A DNA stretch of 10,062 nucleotides from JAFGHJ01 sp964523975. Its GTDB lineage: Bacteria > Hydrothermota > UBA3072. The stretch covers positions 1-10,062 of the forward strand of contig CAZGBM010000067.1 in assembly GCA_964523975.1 (NCBI GenBank). The letters are read 5' to 3'. Position 1 is the stretch's first letter, and each line of letters begins with the position of its first letter. The translations under genes were made by a program, and so were the position numbers. The notes beneath the pieces are model-generated. The model saw only the letters and a program-made list of their open reading frames with translations, made no database searches and was not told the DNA's origin. Positions 1-7,222 of this stretch are shown in pieces.

Positions 1-50
1 GCAACGGTCTGCAAAACCGTTATCCCCCGGTTCGAATCCGGGTGCCGCCT
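1..50 (+). tRNA. tRNA-Cys (GCA), 3' part, cut by window start
   Basis: The anticodon arm is complete: stem 4-8 (acggt) pairs with 16-20 (accgt) around the 7-base loop ctgcaaa, whose anticodon at 11-13 is GCA (cysteine). A T arm follows, with stem 26-30 (cccgg) pairing with 38-42 (ccggg) around ttcgaat. The 3' acceptor strand is 43-49 and the discriminator base at 50 is T, as is typical of tRNA-Cys. No CCA is encoded after it. The 5' acceptor strand and D arm lie before the window, so the gene is partial only because of the window edge. rpsT starts 27 bases downstream with no visible terminator between, so the two may share a transcript. Confidence 0.93.
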
Positions 51-77
51 TAGAAGAAAAAATTTATTGGAGGTTTA

Positions 78-329
78 GTGCCAAATATAAAATCGGCTAA
101 GAAAAGGGTTAGAATATCTGAAGAAAGAAGAAAAAGAAATAAAGGTATTAAAACACAAATTAAAAATATTACGAGAAAGATAAAAGAAGAAAAAGATTCT
201 AAAAAGGCAGAAGAACTTCTTAAAGACGCGTATTCGATTGTCGATAAAGCTGTGAAAAAAGGAGTCCTTCACAAGAACACGGCAGCAAGAAGAAAATCTA
301 AATTTACCCGCCTGGTTAAGGTGAAATAG
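78..329 (+). CDS. rpsT: 30S ribosomal protein S20
   Basis: This 83-residue, very Lys/Arg-rich protein binds 16S rRNA and helps assemble the small ribosomal subunit. It begins MPNIKSAKKRVR, the usual S20 opening, and near the C-terminus carries GVLHKNTAARRKS (residues 62-74), the strongest family signature. It is slightly shorter than the common 86-90 residues. The start codon is GTG, preceded by GGAGG at 69-73 with a 4-base gap, and no better start is nearby. It follows tRNA-Cys closely. Its last 14 bases overlap the 3' end of the convergent comF gene. Identification is by family signature and is firm. Confidence 0.97.
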   Translation: MPNIKSAKKRVRISEERRKRNKGIKTQIKNITRKIKEEKDSKKAEELLKDAYSIVDKAVKKGVLHKNTAARRKSKFTRLVKVK

Positions 330-1041
330 CAAGGACAAGTCCAAAGACTTTTTTAAAGCCTGCTTCTTTTAGCTCCATAGCGCATTCGTTTAAAGTGCTA
401 CCTGTCGTCAGGACATCGTCGATAAGAATAATACCTTTATTTGGGTCCCCGTTAAACGTTTTTAATGTTTTTTCTATTATTTTATAAGCGCCTTTAACGT
501 TGCTAAGTCTTTCCTCGTCAGACAGGGTCGTTTGAGAAGGGATATTTGCCGCTTTATATAGGAGATTGATGCTTTTAAGCGAAGTAATTTTTGAGAATTC
601 TTCGGCAAGTAGCTCGCTCTGATTGTAGCCTCTTTCCCTCTTTTCGGATCTTCTCATCGGAACCCAGGTTAGATAATCCACGTTTACCATATCGGAACGG
701 GAACTGTAACAAGAGTAAAGTTTCCTTGCGAGTCTCTCGGAAAGAGAGGGTCTGTTACGGTATTTGTAAAATTTTATTATATCCGCGAAAGGGGGAACAT
801 AACTGCCGCAGCTAATCACATAATCGAAAGAGGGAACCTCTTCTTTGCATCTATTGCATAGCTTGCCGGATTTTAATGGTCTTCCGCAGAGATTGCATTT
901 TTTACGGTAGACAAAATAAGTTTTATCAAAGCACCTCTGGCATATAATTTTTGCTTTTTTTAATTCGTTATCGCATATTGGACAGAAAGGCGGGAGGATA
1001 AAATCTTCTAAATCGGCAAGAAATCTAAACAACGGTATCAT
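316..1041 (-). CDS. comF: ComF-family phosphoribosyltransferase-like protein
   Basis: This 241-residue protein matches the ComF/ComFC family. The N-terminal part holds four CxxC pairs (C20/C23, C34/C37, C49/C52, C62/C65), a double zinc-ribbon arrangement. The C-terminal part is a type I phosphoribosyltransferase fold with the family motif RERGYNQSELLA (135-146) and the PRPP-binding loop IILIDDVLTTGST (204-216). In naturally competent bacteria ComF proteins take part in DNA uptake or processing, but many non-competent bacteria carry homologues of unknown substrate, so competence cannot be inferred here. It is the last gene of the minus-strand operon. Its start overlaps the rodA end by 17 bases and has no strong ribosome binding site, which suggests translational coupling. 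Its 3' end overlaps rpsT by 14 bases. ATG start; length normal for the family. Confidence 0.93.
   Translation of the reverse strand: MIPLFRFLADLEDFILPPFCPICDNELKKAKIICQRCFDKTYFVYRKKCNLCGRPLKSGKLCNRCKEEVPSFDYVISCGSYVPPFADIIKFYKYRNRPSLSERLARKLYSCYSSRSDMVNVDYLTWVPMRRSEKRERGYNQSELLAEEFSKITSLKSINLLYKAANIPSQTTLSDEERLSNVKGAYKIIEKTLKTFNGDPNKGIILIDDVLTTGSTLNECAMELKEAGFKKVFGLVLAISP
337..354 (+). terminator. possible weak intrinsic terminator of rpsT
   Basis: Just after the rpsT stop, AAGTC (337-341) pairs with GACTT (346-350) around the loop CAAA, and the second arm runs into a six-T tract (349-354). The stem is only 5 pairs with two G-C pairs, so it would be weak. It lies inside the 3' coding end of the convergent comF. 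No T tract follows in the opposite direction, so it would not end the comF transcript. Confidence 0.35.
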
Positions 1042-2218
1042 TCTTGACTAAAACGATTAGCGCTACACAAATTGTTGAAATCAAAAGTGAAGTTCCTCCA
1101 TAACTTATAAAGGGAAGAGGTAATCCTACAACCGGTAAAAGCCCCACAGTCATTGCTATATTGACCGTTATCTGTGATAGAAAATAAAAAAATATCCCGT
1201 ATGCGAGGTGCCGTCCGAAAGGTTTTTGCGCGTGTTGTGCTATGTGGAGAATTCTCAAAAGAAATAAAGCAAAAAGGATAAGAATAAAAAGAGTTCCTAA
1301 AAATCCAAATTCTTCCCCTAAAACGGCAAAAATAAAATCGGTTCTGGTTTGAGGTAAAAAACCAAGGTTTTTGATTGCCCCGTTTAGATACCCTTTCCCG
1401 ATTATTCCTCCGGATCCGATAGATATTTTGGACTGCAACAATTGCCATCCCGCTCCTGTCGGGTCCCGCGAGGGATTTAAAAAGTTCAAGAGTCTATCTC
1501 TCTGGTATGGTTTTAGTAGACTTTGTATGATTGGTGTGGAAGCGCCTACTGCCAGATTCAAAAGAAAAACACCGAGGGAGTACCTTATATCCAAATCCGA
1601 CAACATTATAGTCGCGATAAGCAAAATCATAAATAAAATCCAGGAAATCAGATTGAACCCGCATAGAAACGAAATCAAAGGGGATACTAAAAGGATATAT
1701 CTCGGAATGCTTATCTTGACAGTTGCTATTGTGCCTAAAAAAATAAAAAGGAAAATTGCCGATGTTCCGATGTCGGGTTCCATAAAAACAAGAAATAACG
1801 GGATTGCAGCAATTGTAATTGGCAGTCGCAAATCCGTCATATTTATTTTTTTGTTTTCAATCTTTGAGAGTATTTTTGAAAGAAAAATTATAAAAAGGAG
1901 TTTCATCACTTCGGAAGGCTGAAACTGGAAAAATCCGACCCTCATCCAGCGTCCATCGCTGCCGGGAAGAAAGAGGACGATTATCAAAAGAATTATTCCT
2001 ATTATGTATAGAACCGAAGCGATGTCCTTTAATCCGTTAAGAGGAAAAAAAAGAATAAAAAACCCTGCGGTTAAAGAGATGCCTATCCAGATCAGATGAT
2101 TTTTAAAAAAAGTCTGGTCTCCCGGATAATTGGCTGTATACTGAAGAAGAATTCCTGACAGCAATATTACGGCAAGAAGAACGAGAAGATTTTTGTCAAG
2201 CTTTATTCTTTTATCCAT
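1025..2218 (-). CDS. rodA: RodA-type peptidoglycan glycosyltransferase (SEDS family)
   Basis: This polytopic membrane protein of 397 residues polymerises lipid II into glycan strands during cell elongation, normally together with a class B penicillin-binding protein. About ten hydrophobic segments are visible. Family motifs, numbered from the upstream ATG at 2224 (two residues more): GRWMRVGFFQFQPSEVMK (91-108), EPDIGTS (149-155), YQRDRLLNFLNP (240-251), RDPTGAGW (253-260; D254 is the likely equivalent of the SEDS catalytic Asp), TDFIFAVLGEEFG (295-307) and PFISYGGTS (371-379). These favour RodA over FtsW. I chose the second ATG (2218) because GAGGAG lies 6 bases before it but directly abuts the first ATG. 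It overlaps recJ by 16 bases and comF by 17. No mreBCD or pbp2 gene is in the window. Confidence 0.95.
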   Translation of the reverse strand: MDKRIKLDKNLLVLLAVILLSGILLQYTANYPGDQTFFKNHLIWIGISLTAGFFILFFPLNGLKDIASVLYIIGIILLIIVLFLPGSDGRWMRVGFFQFQPSEVMKLLFIIFLSKILSKIENKKINMTDLRLPITIAAIPLFLVFMEPDIGTSAIFLFIFLGTIATVKISIPRYILLVSPLISFLCGFNLISWILFMILLIATIMLSDLDIRYSLGVFLLNLAVGASTPIIQSLLKPYQRDRLLNFLNPSRDPTGAGWQLLQSKISIGSGGIIGKGYLNGAIKNLGFLPQTRTDFIFAVLGEEFGFLGTLFILILFALFLLRILHIAQHAQKPFGRHLAYGIFFYFLSQITVNIAMTVGLLPVVGLPLPFISYGGTSLLISTICVALIVLVKNDTVV

Positions 2219-3717
2219 TCCCATCTCCTCAATATCGTTTTTTCTCCGTTGACCTCTAAATATGCATTAACCTTTTGGGATGGAGGGGGCATTTCTTTTA
2301 CTTCGGTGAGTATTAATTTTAATTTGCCGTTGGATAAAAAGAAGTTATTTCCTTGTTTATCGTAATTTACATTACTGATTTGAAAAACCGGAGGAGGATT
2401 CCCGTTGCCAAAAGGTTCCATTTTCTTTATCAAATCTTTCAAACTCTCCGTGATTTCGTTGAGTTTTAATTCCGAATCGAATGTTTTTTTTGCCTTGTAT
2501 TTTCGGAGAAGGGGTTCCGTTCTTTCTTTAAACTCTTTGATTTTACCTTTCTCAAGTGTAAAGCCACATGCTAATTTATGACCGCCATAATCAATCAGTA
2601 AATCTTTTACTTTATCGAGGGCCGAAAGTAAATTGAATCCGTCCGGGCTTCTGCCTTCACCCCTGATTACCGACCCATGGGGATAGACTACAAATACAGG
2701 AAGACCGCGGTAATTTTTCAATCTATTCGTCACACTGCTTGCAATTTTATAGTCGAGGTTACTTCTAAAAATTACCATATCTCCTTTTTTTAACTCGTTC
2801 CTTATCGCGAAGAATTCTCCTCGAGCGCTTCTATTCCAGGCTATATAATTGGACTTTAAATTTTCGTAAATTTTCTCTGCTTCTTCAGTCGAAAGTGCAG
2901 AAAAAAGCTTCCATGTTAGACGTTCTCTTCCGGAAGCAAGAGGTATAAGTGCTTTCGAAATATTTTTTTTGTCGGAAAACAAAGAGAAAGGAGGTCTATC
3001 CATTTCTTTTAGAAATTTTAATCCTTCTTTATATATTATCCTGTTTTCATCAAGAAGCGGAACCTTATCCGCAAGAGTTCCTATAAATGCAAGTACGGGT
3101 ATTTCGGGTACTTTGTTTGTCCACTGAGGTGTTTTTTCGCCCAGATGTTCATAGAACATGCAATCGGCAAACTTAAAAGCGACCCCCGCTCCCGAGAGAT
3201 ATTCGTAGCCGAAAGAATGCAGTTTTGGATTTAATATCGGTGCTCTAGGCAATCTCTCTTTTAATTCGTGATGATCCGTTATTATGACGTTCATACCTTT
3301 TTTCTTCAAATATTCCACTTCATGAATACTATTCGTTCCGGAGTCAACAGTGATTATAAGGTCTACGCCATTTTTATATGCTCTGTCGATTCCGCCCCGG
3401 GAAAGCCCGTACCCTTCTTTTTCCCTGTTTGGTATGTAATGCCGGACGGCAATCCCGGATACTTCTTTGAACATTAATTTCATTATGAAAGCGGATGTTA
3501 TTCCGTCAATATCTTCGTCTCCCCAGATGAGAATTTTTTTGCCCTTTTTTATGGAATCTCGAACTTTTCGAATCCCCGCCTTTAGAATTTCGTCAACTGG
3601 TCGAAGATTCTCATAAGTCGGAGAGAGAAATCGCTCGAGTGTTTGCTGGTTGGTTATTTCTCTTTTCCTTAGAAATTTTTTTACGCCTTTCGATAAAGAT
3701 TTATATTCTATATTCAC
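2203..3717 (-). CDS. recJ: single-stranded-DNA-specific 5'-3' exonuclease RecJ
   Basis: RecJ degrades single-stranded DNA 5' to 3' in recombination and mismatch/excision repair. The DHH phosphoesterase motifs are present: WGDEDIDGITSA (65-76, Asp 67/69/71), TVDSG (123-127), TDHH (147-150) and GTLADKVPL (213-221, Asp 217). The DHHA1 part shows GEGRSPDGFNLLSAL (353-367) and GGHKLACGF (378-386), followed by an OB-type segment starting at EPFGNGNPPPVF (434-445). The usual GDYDVDG is here GDEDIDG; all metal-binding Asp residues remain. At 504 residues it is shorter than E. coli RecJ (577), lacking extra C-terminal sequence. The start is GTG and shares GTGA with the scpA stop, implying translational coupling, since only an A-rich stretch precedes it. 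Confidence 0.95.
   Translation of the reverse strand: MNIEYKSLSKGVKKFLRKREITNQQTLERFLSPTYENLRPVDEILKAGIRKVRDSIKKGKKILIWGDEDIDGITSAFIMKLMFKEVSGIAVRHYIPNREKEGYGLSRGGIDRAYKNGVDLIITVDSGTNSIHEVEYLKKKGMNVIITDHHELKERLPRAPILNPKLHSFGYEYLSGAGVAFKFADCMFYEHLGEKTPQWTNKVPEIPVLAFIGTLADKVPLLDENRIIYKEGLKFLKEMDRPPFSLFSDKKNISKALIPLASGRERLTWKLFSALSTEEAEKIYENLKSNYIAWNRSARGEFFAIRNELKKGDMVIFRSNLDYKIASSVTNRLKNYRGLPVFVVYPHGSVIRGEGRSPDGFNLLSALDKVKDLLIDYGGHKLACGFTLEKGKIKEFKERTEPLLRKYKAKKTFDSELKLNEITESLKDLIKKMEPFGNGNPPPVFQISNVNYDKQGNNFFLSNGKLKLILTEVKEMPPPSQKVNAYLEVNGEKTILRRWEWIKE
2225..2230 (-). promoter_or_regulatory. rodA ribosome binding site that decides the start
   Basis: On the minus strand GAGGAG is followed immediately by ATGGGAATG. 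The first ATG has no spacer from the Shine-Dalgarno core; the second has a 6-base spacer, within the usual range. This favours the start at 2218 (protein beginning MDKRIKLDK). The site lies inside the 3' coding end of recJ. Confidence 0.7.
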
Positions 3718-4397
3718 TTTTTTTCTACGATTATCTCATCGAAAGGTTTTTTCTGAAAAACCTTTGCCTTTCCTCTTCTTACAATTTCAAGGAGAGCGAA
3801 AAACAGCCCGATTTTTTCTTTACTTTCGGAATTTTTAAGGATAGTCGAAAAAACGAACTTTCCTAATTTCTTAAGTTTTCCCATCAAGTTCTCGATTAGA
3901 TGATCAATATGAAATAGAATAGTGGTGGGCGGATTGAAAGCGGGGCTCTTTTTTATTTCCTCTAACAGAAATTTTAAACCTTCGATCGAAATATGAACTT
4001 CTTTTTCTGTTTCTCTGACAGGTCTCTCGAACATCGTATTTGCAATATTCAATTTCTCGCTCAGATACATGCCCAATCCTTTAAATCTTTTATATTTCGT
4101 TAACTTCTCTATAAGCGATTCTTTTGTTTCGAGCTCTTCTACCCCCTCTTCAAATGTCCCTTCTTTTGAGATATCTTTTGCTTTTATAGCAAGAAGGGTT
4201 GCAGCGTACCTTATAAATTCTCCTGCTCCGTCGAAATCTATTTCTTCAAGGTCTTTTACGAACAGTAAATATTCTCTTGTTATTCTTGAAAGCGAGATGT
4301 CCCCTATAGCCACTTCTTGTTTTCTGACAAGATAAAGCAACAGGTCGAGAGGACCCTCAAATTCTTCACAAGATACGAGATGACTTTCCGTAATCAT
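3714..4397 (-). CDS. scpA: segregation and condensation protein A
   Basis: ScpA is the kleisin subunit of the SMC-ScpAB condensin and bridges SMC heads to compact and segregate the chromosome in the cytoplasm. The N-terminus has the family hallmark FEGPLDLLLYLVRKQEV (13-29) followed by IGDISLSRITREYL (31-44). The C-terminal winged-helix part contains FFALLEIVRRGKAKVFQKKPFDEI (199-222, given here as the boundary residues F199 to I222). The 227-residue length is typical or slightly short. The ATG start shares ATGA with the stop of the upstream membrane protein gene, and AGGTGA lies just before it. The usual partner scpB does not follow; recJ does, so ScpB must be encoded elsewhere. Family assignment is firm. 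Confidence 0.93.
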   Translation of the reverse strand: MITESHLVSCEEFEGPLDLLLYLVRKQEVAIGDISLSRITREYLLFVKDLEEIDFDGAGEFIRYAATLLAIKAKDISKEGTFEEGVEELETKESLIEKLTKYKRFKGLGMYLSEKLNIANTMFERPVRETEKEVHISIEGLKFLLEEIKKSPAFNPPTTILFHIDHLIENLMGKLKKLGKFVFSTILKNSESKEKIGLFFALLEIVRRGKAKVFQKKPFDEIIVEKK

Positions 4398-6256
4398 AAT
4401 TCACCTATTATTGCTTTTGCTATATTGTAAACGTGATAATTTATTCTATCAAAGTCATTTAATAAATCAAGGTGTAAAGTGCTTGTGTCGATACTTTCCC
4501 TTTTCCCCTCTTTTAGCCTATTGATGTGGCTTTCCCTGAAATTTTTTAAATTATCTTCCGTTTTGCTCTGATTCAATAATAAGGTGCTCGCGATATCCTT
4601 ATCCATTGTCGAAAGGGCAGCCTCTACTTCTTTTATATTCGAAAGAACCGTTTCATGATAATTTTTTATTTCATGAAATCCTTCTTTAGAGAAAAAATAG
4701 GATTGTTTTATTTTCTTTTCGGCGTAATTCATGATACTTTTACCAATTAGGTCACCTATGTGTTCGATCTCGGTTACTATCTTGAGAATCGTAACGCACT
4801 TATTGCTTTCCCGAACCGATAATTCCTGACCGAGGAGTTTGGAAGTATAAGCGATTAATTCTTCCTGGTTTTTATCTACAATATCATCTTTGGAAATTAT
4901 GAGCTTCCTCAATGCATCGTTATTCTGTTCGAATACTTCTAACGTATCTTCGAACATTCTTCTTGTGACTTCCATGGATTCGCGTACGACTTCATAGGAT
5001 TTCGATATGGCGACGGTGGAGGAGGATAGGTAAAGAGGGTCGAGTTTCAGCCGGGATTTTTTCTCCCCGAATATCTTTCGGAGGAATTTGGCAAGAGGGA
5101 AACAAAAGGGGATTAAAACAAATCCCCACATATTTAAAAGTGTATGAAGATTTGCTATGTCTCTTGAAGAGGGTATTAAGTTTTTTGGCAAGAAAAGCAT
5201 GTAAAAGGATAATCCGACGAAGAGTGTTTTTAGAATCACGTATCCTACTCCCATCGCTTTACCTGAGGAGGAAGAAAACCGCGTGGAACCAAGCAAGATT
5301 GAAAATGTTGTACCTATGTTTACTCCGAGTACGACAGCTATTACAGCAGATAAATCAACGACTCCGGCAAAGGCTATGAGTAATCCGAGAACGCCGGCAC
5401 TTGAGTAAAATAGAAAGGTTAAGATTACGGAAAACAAAAAGAGTAAAAATGGATTAATTTTAATAGCAAACAAACCTGCGAGCGGTTTGATATTGTCTCT
5501 TATTAACCATATGGAAAAAAATATTAATCCGAAGCCCAGGAGTATTCTCCCGACGTAATTCCATCTTGTTTTCGATTGCCATAAAACGAAACCGATCAGA
5601 GCAATAAGAGGACTAAATTGGATAATATCGGTTGCTATTATCTGTACTGTAAAAGTTGAACCAAGTGCCGCGCCAGAAAGTACGATAAGCGAAGTTGAGA
5701 GATTAATGAGAGAAGATTCAAGCAGACCAAGCAACATCAATCCCGTTAGTGTGCTGGACTCAAGGAGTACTGCGAGAAGTATTCCCGAAAAGTAAGCGAG
5801 CATCGGATTTTTTGTCATCTTCCAGAGCATCTGTCTTATTTTTTCACCACTCAGTCGAGAGAAGCCTTTATTTGTATGGTCAAGCCCCATCAGTATAAGT
5901 ATTATGCCTATTATTACCGAGAGTATGAATTTAATGAGACTTTGTCTCGGGAGAACCGAAGGGTGAATTTCTAACGTTTTCCCTTCAGCAGTTGCTTCTA
6001 TCCAACCATCGGCTTCGGGGATAAATGAAACACTGGCGAATCCAGAGTTATCCGTTCTTACCGAATCTAATAAAACTTTCCCGTTATGAGGAATAAATTT
6101 AATCCATTTATTGGCTACGGGTTTATCATCCTGTGTAGCCTGAACCGCAACATATAAAGTATTTCCGGATAGTATAAATTTGTTATGTCCCGAAATATCT
6201 CTATCAAATGGGTCACTAGCAGGCTTTAGTGATAGAGATATGAGAAGAAAAATCAT
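4394..6256 (-). CDS. Na/Pi-cotransporter-like protein with N-terminal Ig-like domain and C-terminal PhoU domain
   Basis: The 620-residue product has three parts. Residues 1-10 are a short hydrophobic stretch without basic residues, perhaps a minimal signal sequence. Residues 25-98 look like an Ig-like (Big-1 type) fold, with YVAVQATQDDKPVANKWIKF and TDNSGFASVSF. Residues 106-390 contain about nine membrane helices in the duplicated Na/Pi-cotransporter pattern, including GAALGSTFTVQI (195-206) and GVNIGTTFSI (311-320). Residues 410-620 are a PhoU-like helical domain with TEIEHIGDLIGKSI (495-508) and LNDFDRINYHVYNIA (599-613). The two QSSS signatures are altered to ESST (166-169) and YSSA (284-287), so phosphate transport is uncertain. 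An odd helix count fits an outside Ig domain and inside PhoU domain. An in-frame stop three codons upstream fixes the ATG start; it shares ATGA with the tonB-like gene. Confidence 0.88.
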   Translation of the reverse strand: MIFLLISLSLKPASDPFDRDISGHNKFILSGNTLYVAVQATQDDKPVANKWIKFIPHNGKVLLDSVRTDNSGFASVSFIPEADGWIEATAEGKTLEIHPSVLPRQSLIKFILSVIIGIILILMGLDHTNKGFSRLSGEKIRQMLWKMTKNPMLAYFSGILLAVLLESSTLTGLMLLGLLESSLINLSTSLIVLSGAALGSTFTVQIIATDIIQFSPLIALIGFVLWQSKTRWNYVGRILLGFGLIFFSIWLIRDNIKPLAGLFAIKINPFLLFLFSVILTFLFYSSAGVLGLLIAFAGVVDLSAVIAVVLGVNIGTTFSILLGSTRFSSSSGKAMGVGYVILKTLFVGLSFYMLFLPKNLIPSSRDIANLHTLLNMWGFVLIPFCFPLAKFLRKIFGEKKSRLKLDPLYLSSSTVAISKSYEVVRESMEVTRRMFEDTLEVFEQNNDALRKLIISKDDIVDKNQEELIAYTSKLLGQELSVRESNKCVTILKIVTEIEHIGDLIGKSIMNYAEKKIKQSYFFSKEGFHEIKNYHETVLSNIKEVEAALSTMDKDIASTLLLNQSKTEDNLKNFRESHINRLKEGKRESIDTSTLHLDLLNDFDRINYHVYNIAKAIIGEL

Positions 6257-6828
6257 TTCACTTCAAAATATATTGTCACTATGCCGGTTTGGACCGTTTG
6301 TTTGACATCGGGGGCTAAAGGTTGGAAGCGCCACTCTCTTATGGCTTCAATCGCAGAATTATCGAAAGAAAGACCGCCGGTTTTTACAACGTTTAAGGTT
6401 TTTATCGTCCCATCCGGATTGGCCTGGATTTCCAATCTTACTTCGGTATTTTCGCTTTCTTCTTCCGGATAATCCGGTTTTTTGAAATGTATTAATTTTC
6501 TTTTGGAAAGCTCGCCTGCGAGTTTATAGCCTTCTTTTTCTCCGCTTTCTGTTTCGCCGCCTTCGTAAGGAGGTTTCTCGAGAGGCGATAAGCTCCTTTT
6601 GGTTTTTCCGGTCTGAAGAGAAATATCTCCTGCGGAAGAAAAGATATCTTCAGTTCCTCCTATTTTTGCGAGAGCACCCTTTTGTTCTATTTTTTCTATT
6701 GTCTCGAAGCCAAGAGTAACGAATTCTTCACCGGGATATTTTATCTTAACGGAAAAAAGAAAAAATAAGAGAATTAGAACAATGTATATAATCACTGTTG
6801 ATACGAGAGAAGTAATCTTTGTGTTCAC
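6253..6828 (-). CDS. tonB: TonB-family energy transducer
   Basis: This 191-residue protein has one N-terminal membrane helix (about 9-28), a periplasmic linker, and a TonB C-terminal domain (about 112-191) with KKPDYPEE (116-123), LEIQANPDGTIKTLNVVKTG (132-151) and AIEAIREWRFQPL (159-171). TonB proteins carry energy from an ExbB-ExbD motor across the periplasm to outer-membrane receptors. Here the linker is short and charged (Glu, Lys, Gly), with only one KPPYE-type segment instead of a long Pro-rich spacer, so its periplasmic reach may be limited. The start is GTG, sharing GTGA with the exbD stop; the end shares ATGA with the next gene. No TonB-dependent receptor is in the window. TonB-like proteins of other roles exist, so the exact partner is unknown. 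Confidence 0.88.
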   Translation of the reverse strand: MNTKITSLVSTVIIYIVLILLFFLFSVKIKYPGEEFVTLGFETIEKIEQKGALAKIGGTEDIFSSAGDISLQTGKTKRSLSPLEKPPYEGGETESGEKEGYKLAGELSKRKLIHFKKPDYPEEESENTEVRLEIQANPDGTIKTLNVVKTGGLSFDNSAIEAIREWRFQPLAPDVKQTVQTGIVTIYFEVK

Positions 6829-7217
6829 TCTATTCCCGGTGTTGTGGCGATTACGAATTTACTCGCGCCACTTTTTCTGACCATTTCCATTACTTTTACA
6901 GTCATATCGATTGTAACATCGCGGTCAGCTTTAATTAATATTATTTTATCAGTAGCGTCTTTAAGAAGATAAGGAAAGTTGGAAATTTGGACGGGGTTGT
7001 CTTCAAGGTAAACAGCTCCGCTTTTGGTTATTGTTATGGTTACCTTCTCCTCCGTTACCGCTTCCTTTGCAGCTGTTCTCGGCAGATGAACCTTGATGCC
7101 CGGTTGCACGATATATGTGGATGTCAGCAGGAAGAAAATCAAAAGGAGGAGTACGATATCAGCTATAGAAATAACCGGAAAAGTGATTATCCTTTTAAAT
7201 TTTGATTCCAATTCCAT
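6825..7217 (-). CDS. exbD: ExbD/TolR-family biopolymer transport protein
   Basis: The 130-residue protein has a single N-terminal membrane helix, ISIADIVLLLLIFFLLTSTY (16-35), with Asp20 at the position of the family's proton-conducting aspartate, then a periplasmic domain with IKADRDVTIDMTVKVMEMV (95-113) and a final KFVIATTP (120-127). These are standard ExbD/TolR traits. It would form the motor with the ExbB-like protein encoded 5 bases upstream and drive the TonB-like protein encoded next. A GGAG at 7226-7229 precedes the ATG with an 8-base gap. The direct tonB-like neighbour favours ExbD over TolR. Confidence 0.93.
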   Translation of the reverse strand: MELESKFKRIITFPVISIADIVLLLLIFFLLTSTYIVQPGIKVHLPRTAAKEAVTEEKVTITITKSGAVYLEDNPVQISNFPYLLKDATDKIILIKADRDVTIDMTVKVMEMVRKSGASKFVIATTPGIE

Positions 7218-7222
7218 CTTAA

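Noticed and set aside
1462..1476. Palindrome TCCCGCGAGGGA inside rodA
   Set aside because: It encodes the conserved NPSRDP loop, so the protein constraint is sufficient explanation; arms are only four bases.
1371..1922. 183-codon plus-strand open frame antisense to rodA
   Set aside because: The opposite strand carries clear SEDS-family motifs throughout, and the antisense translation shows no recognisable domain and no ribosome binding site context.
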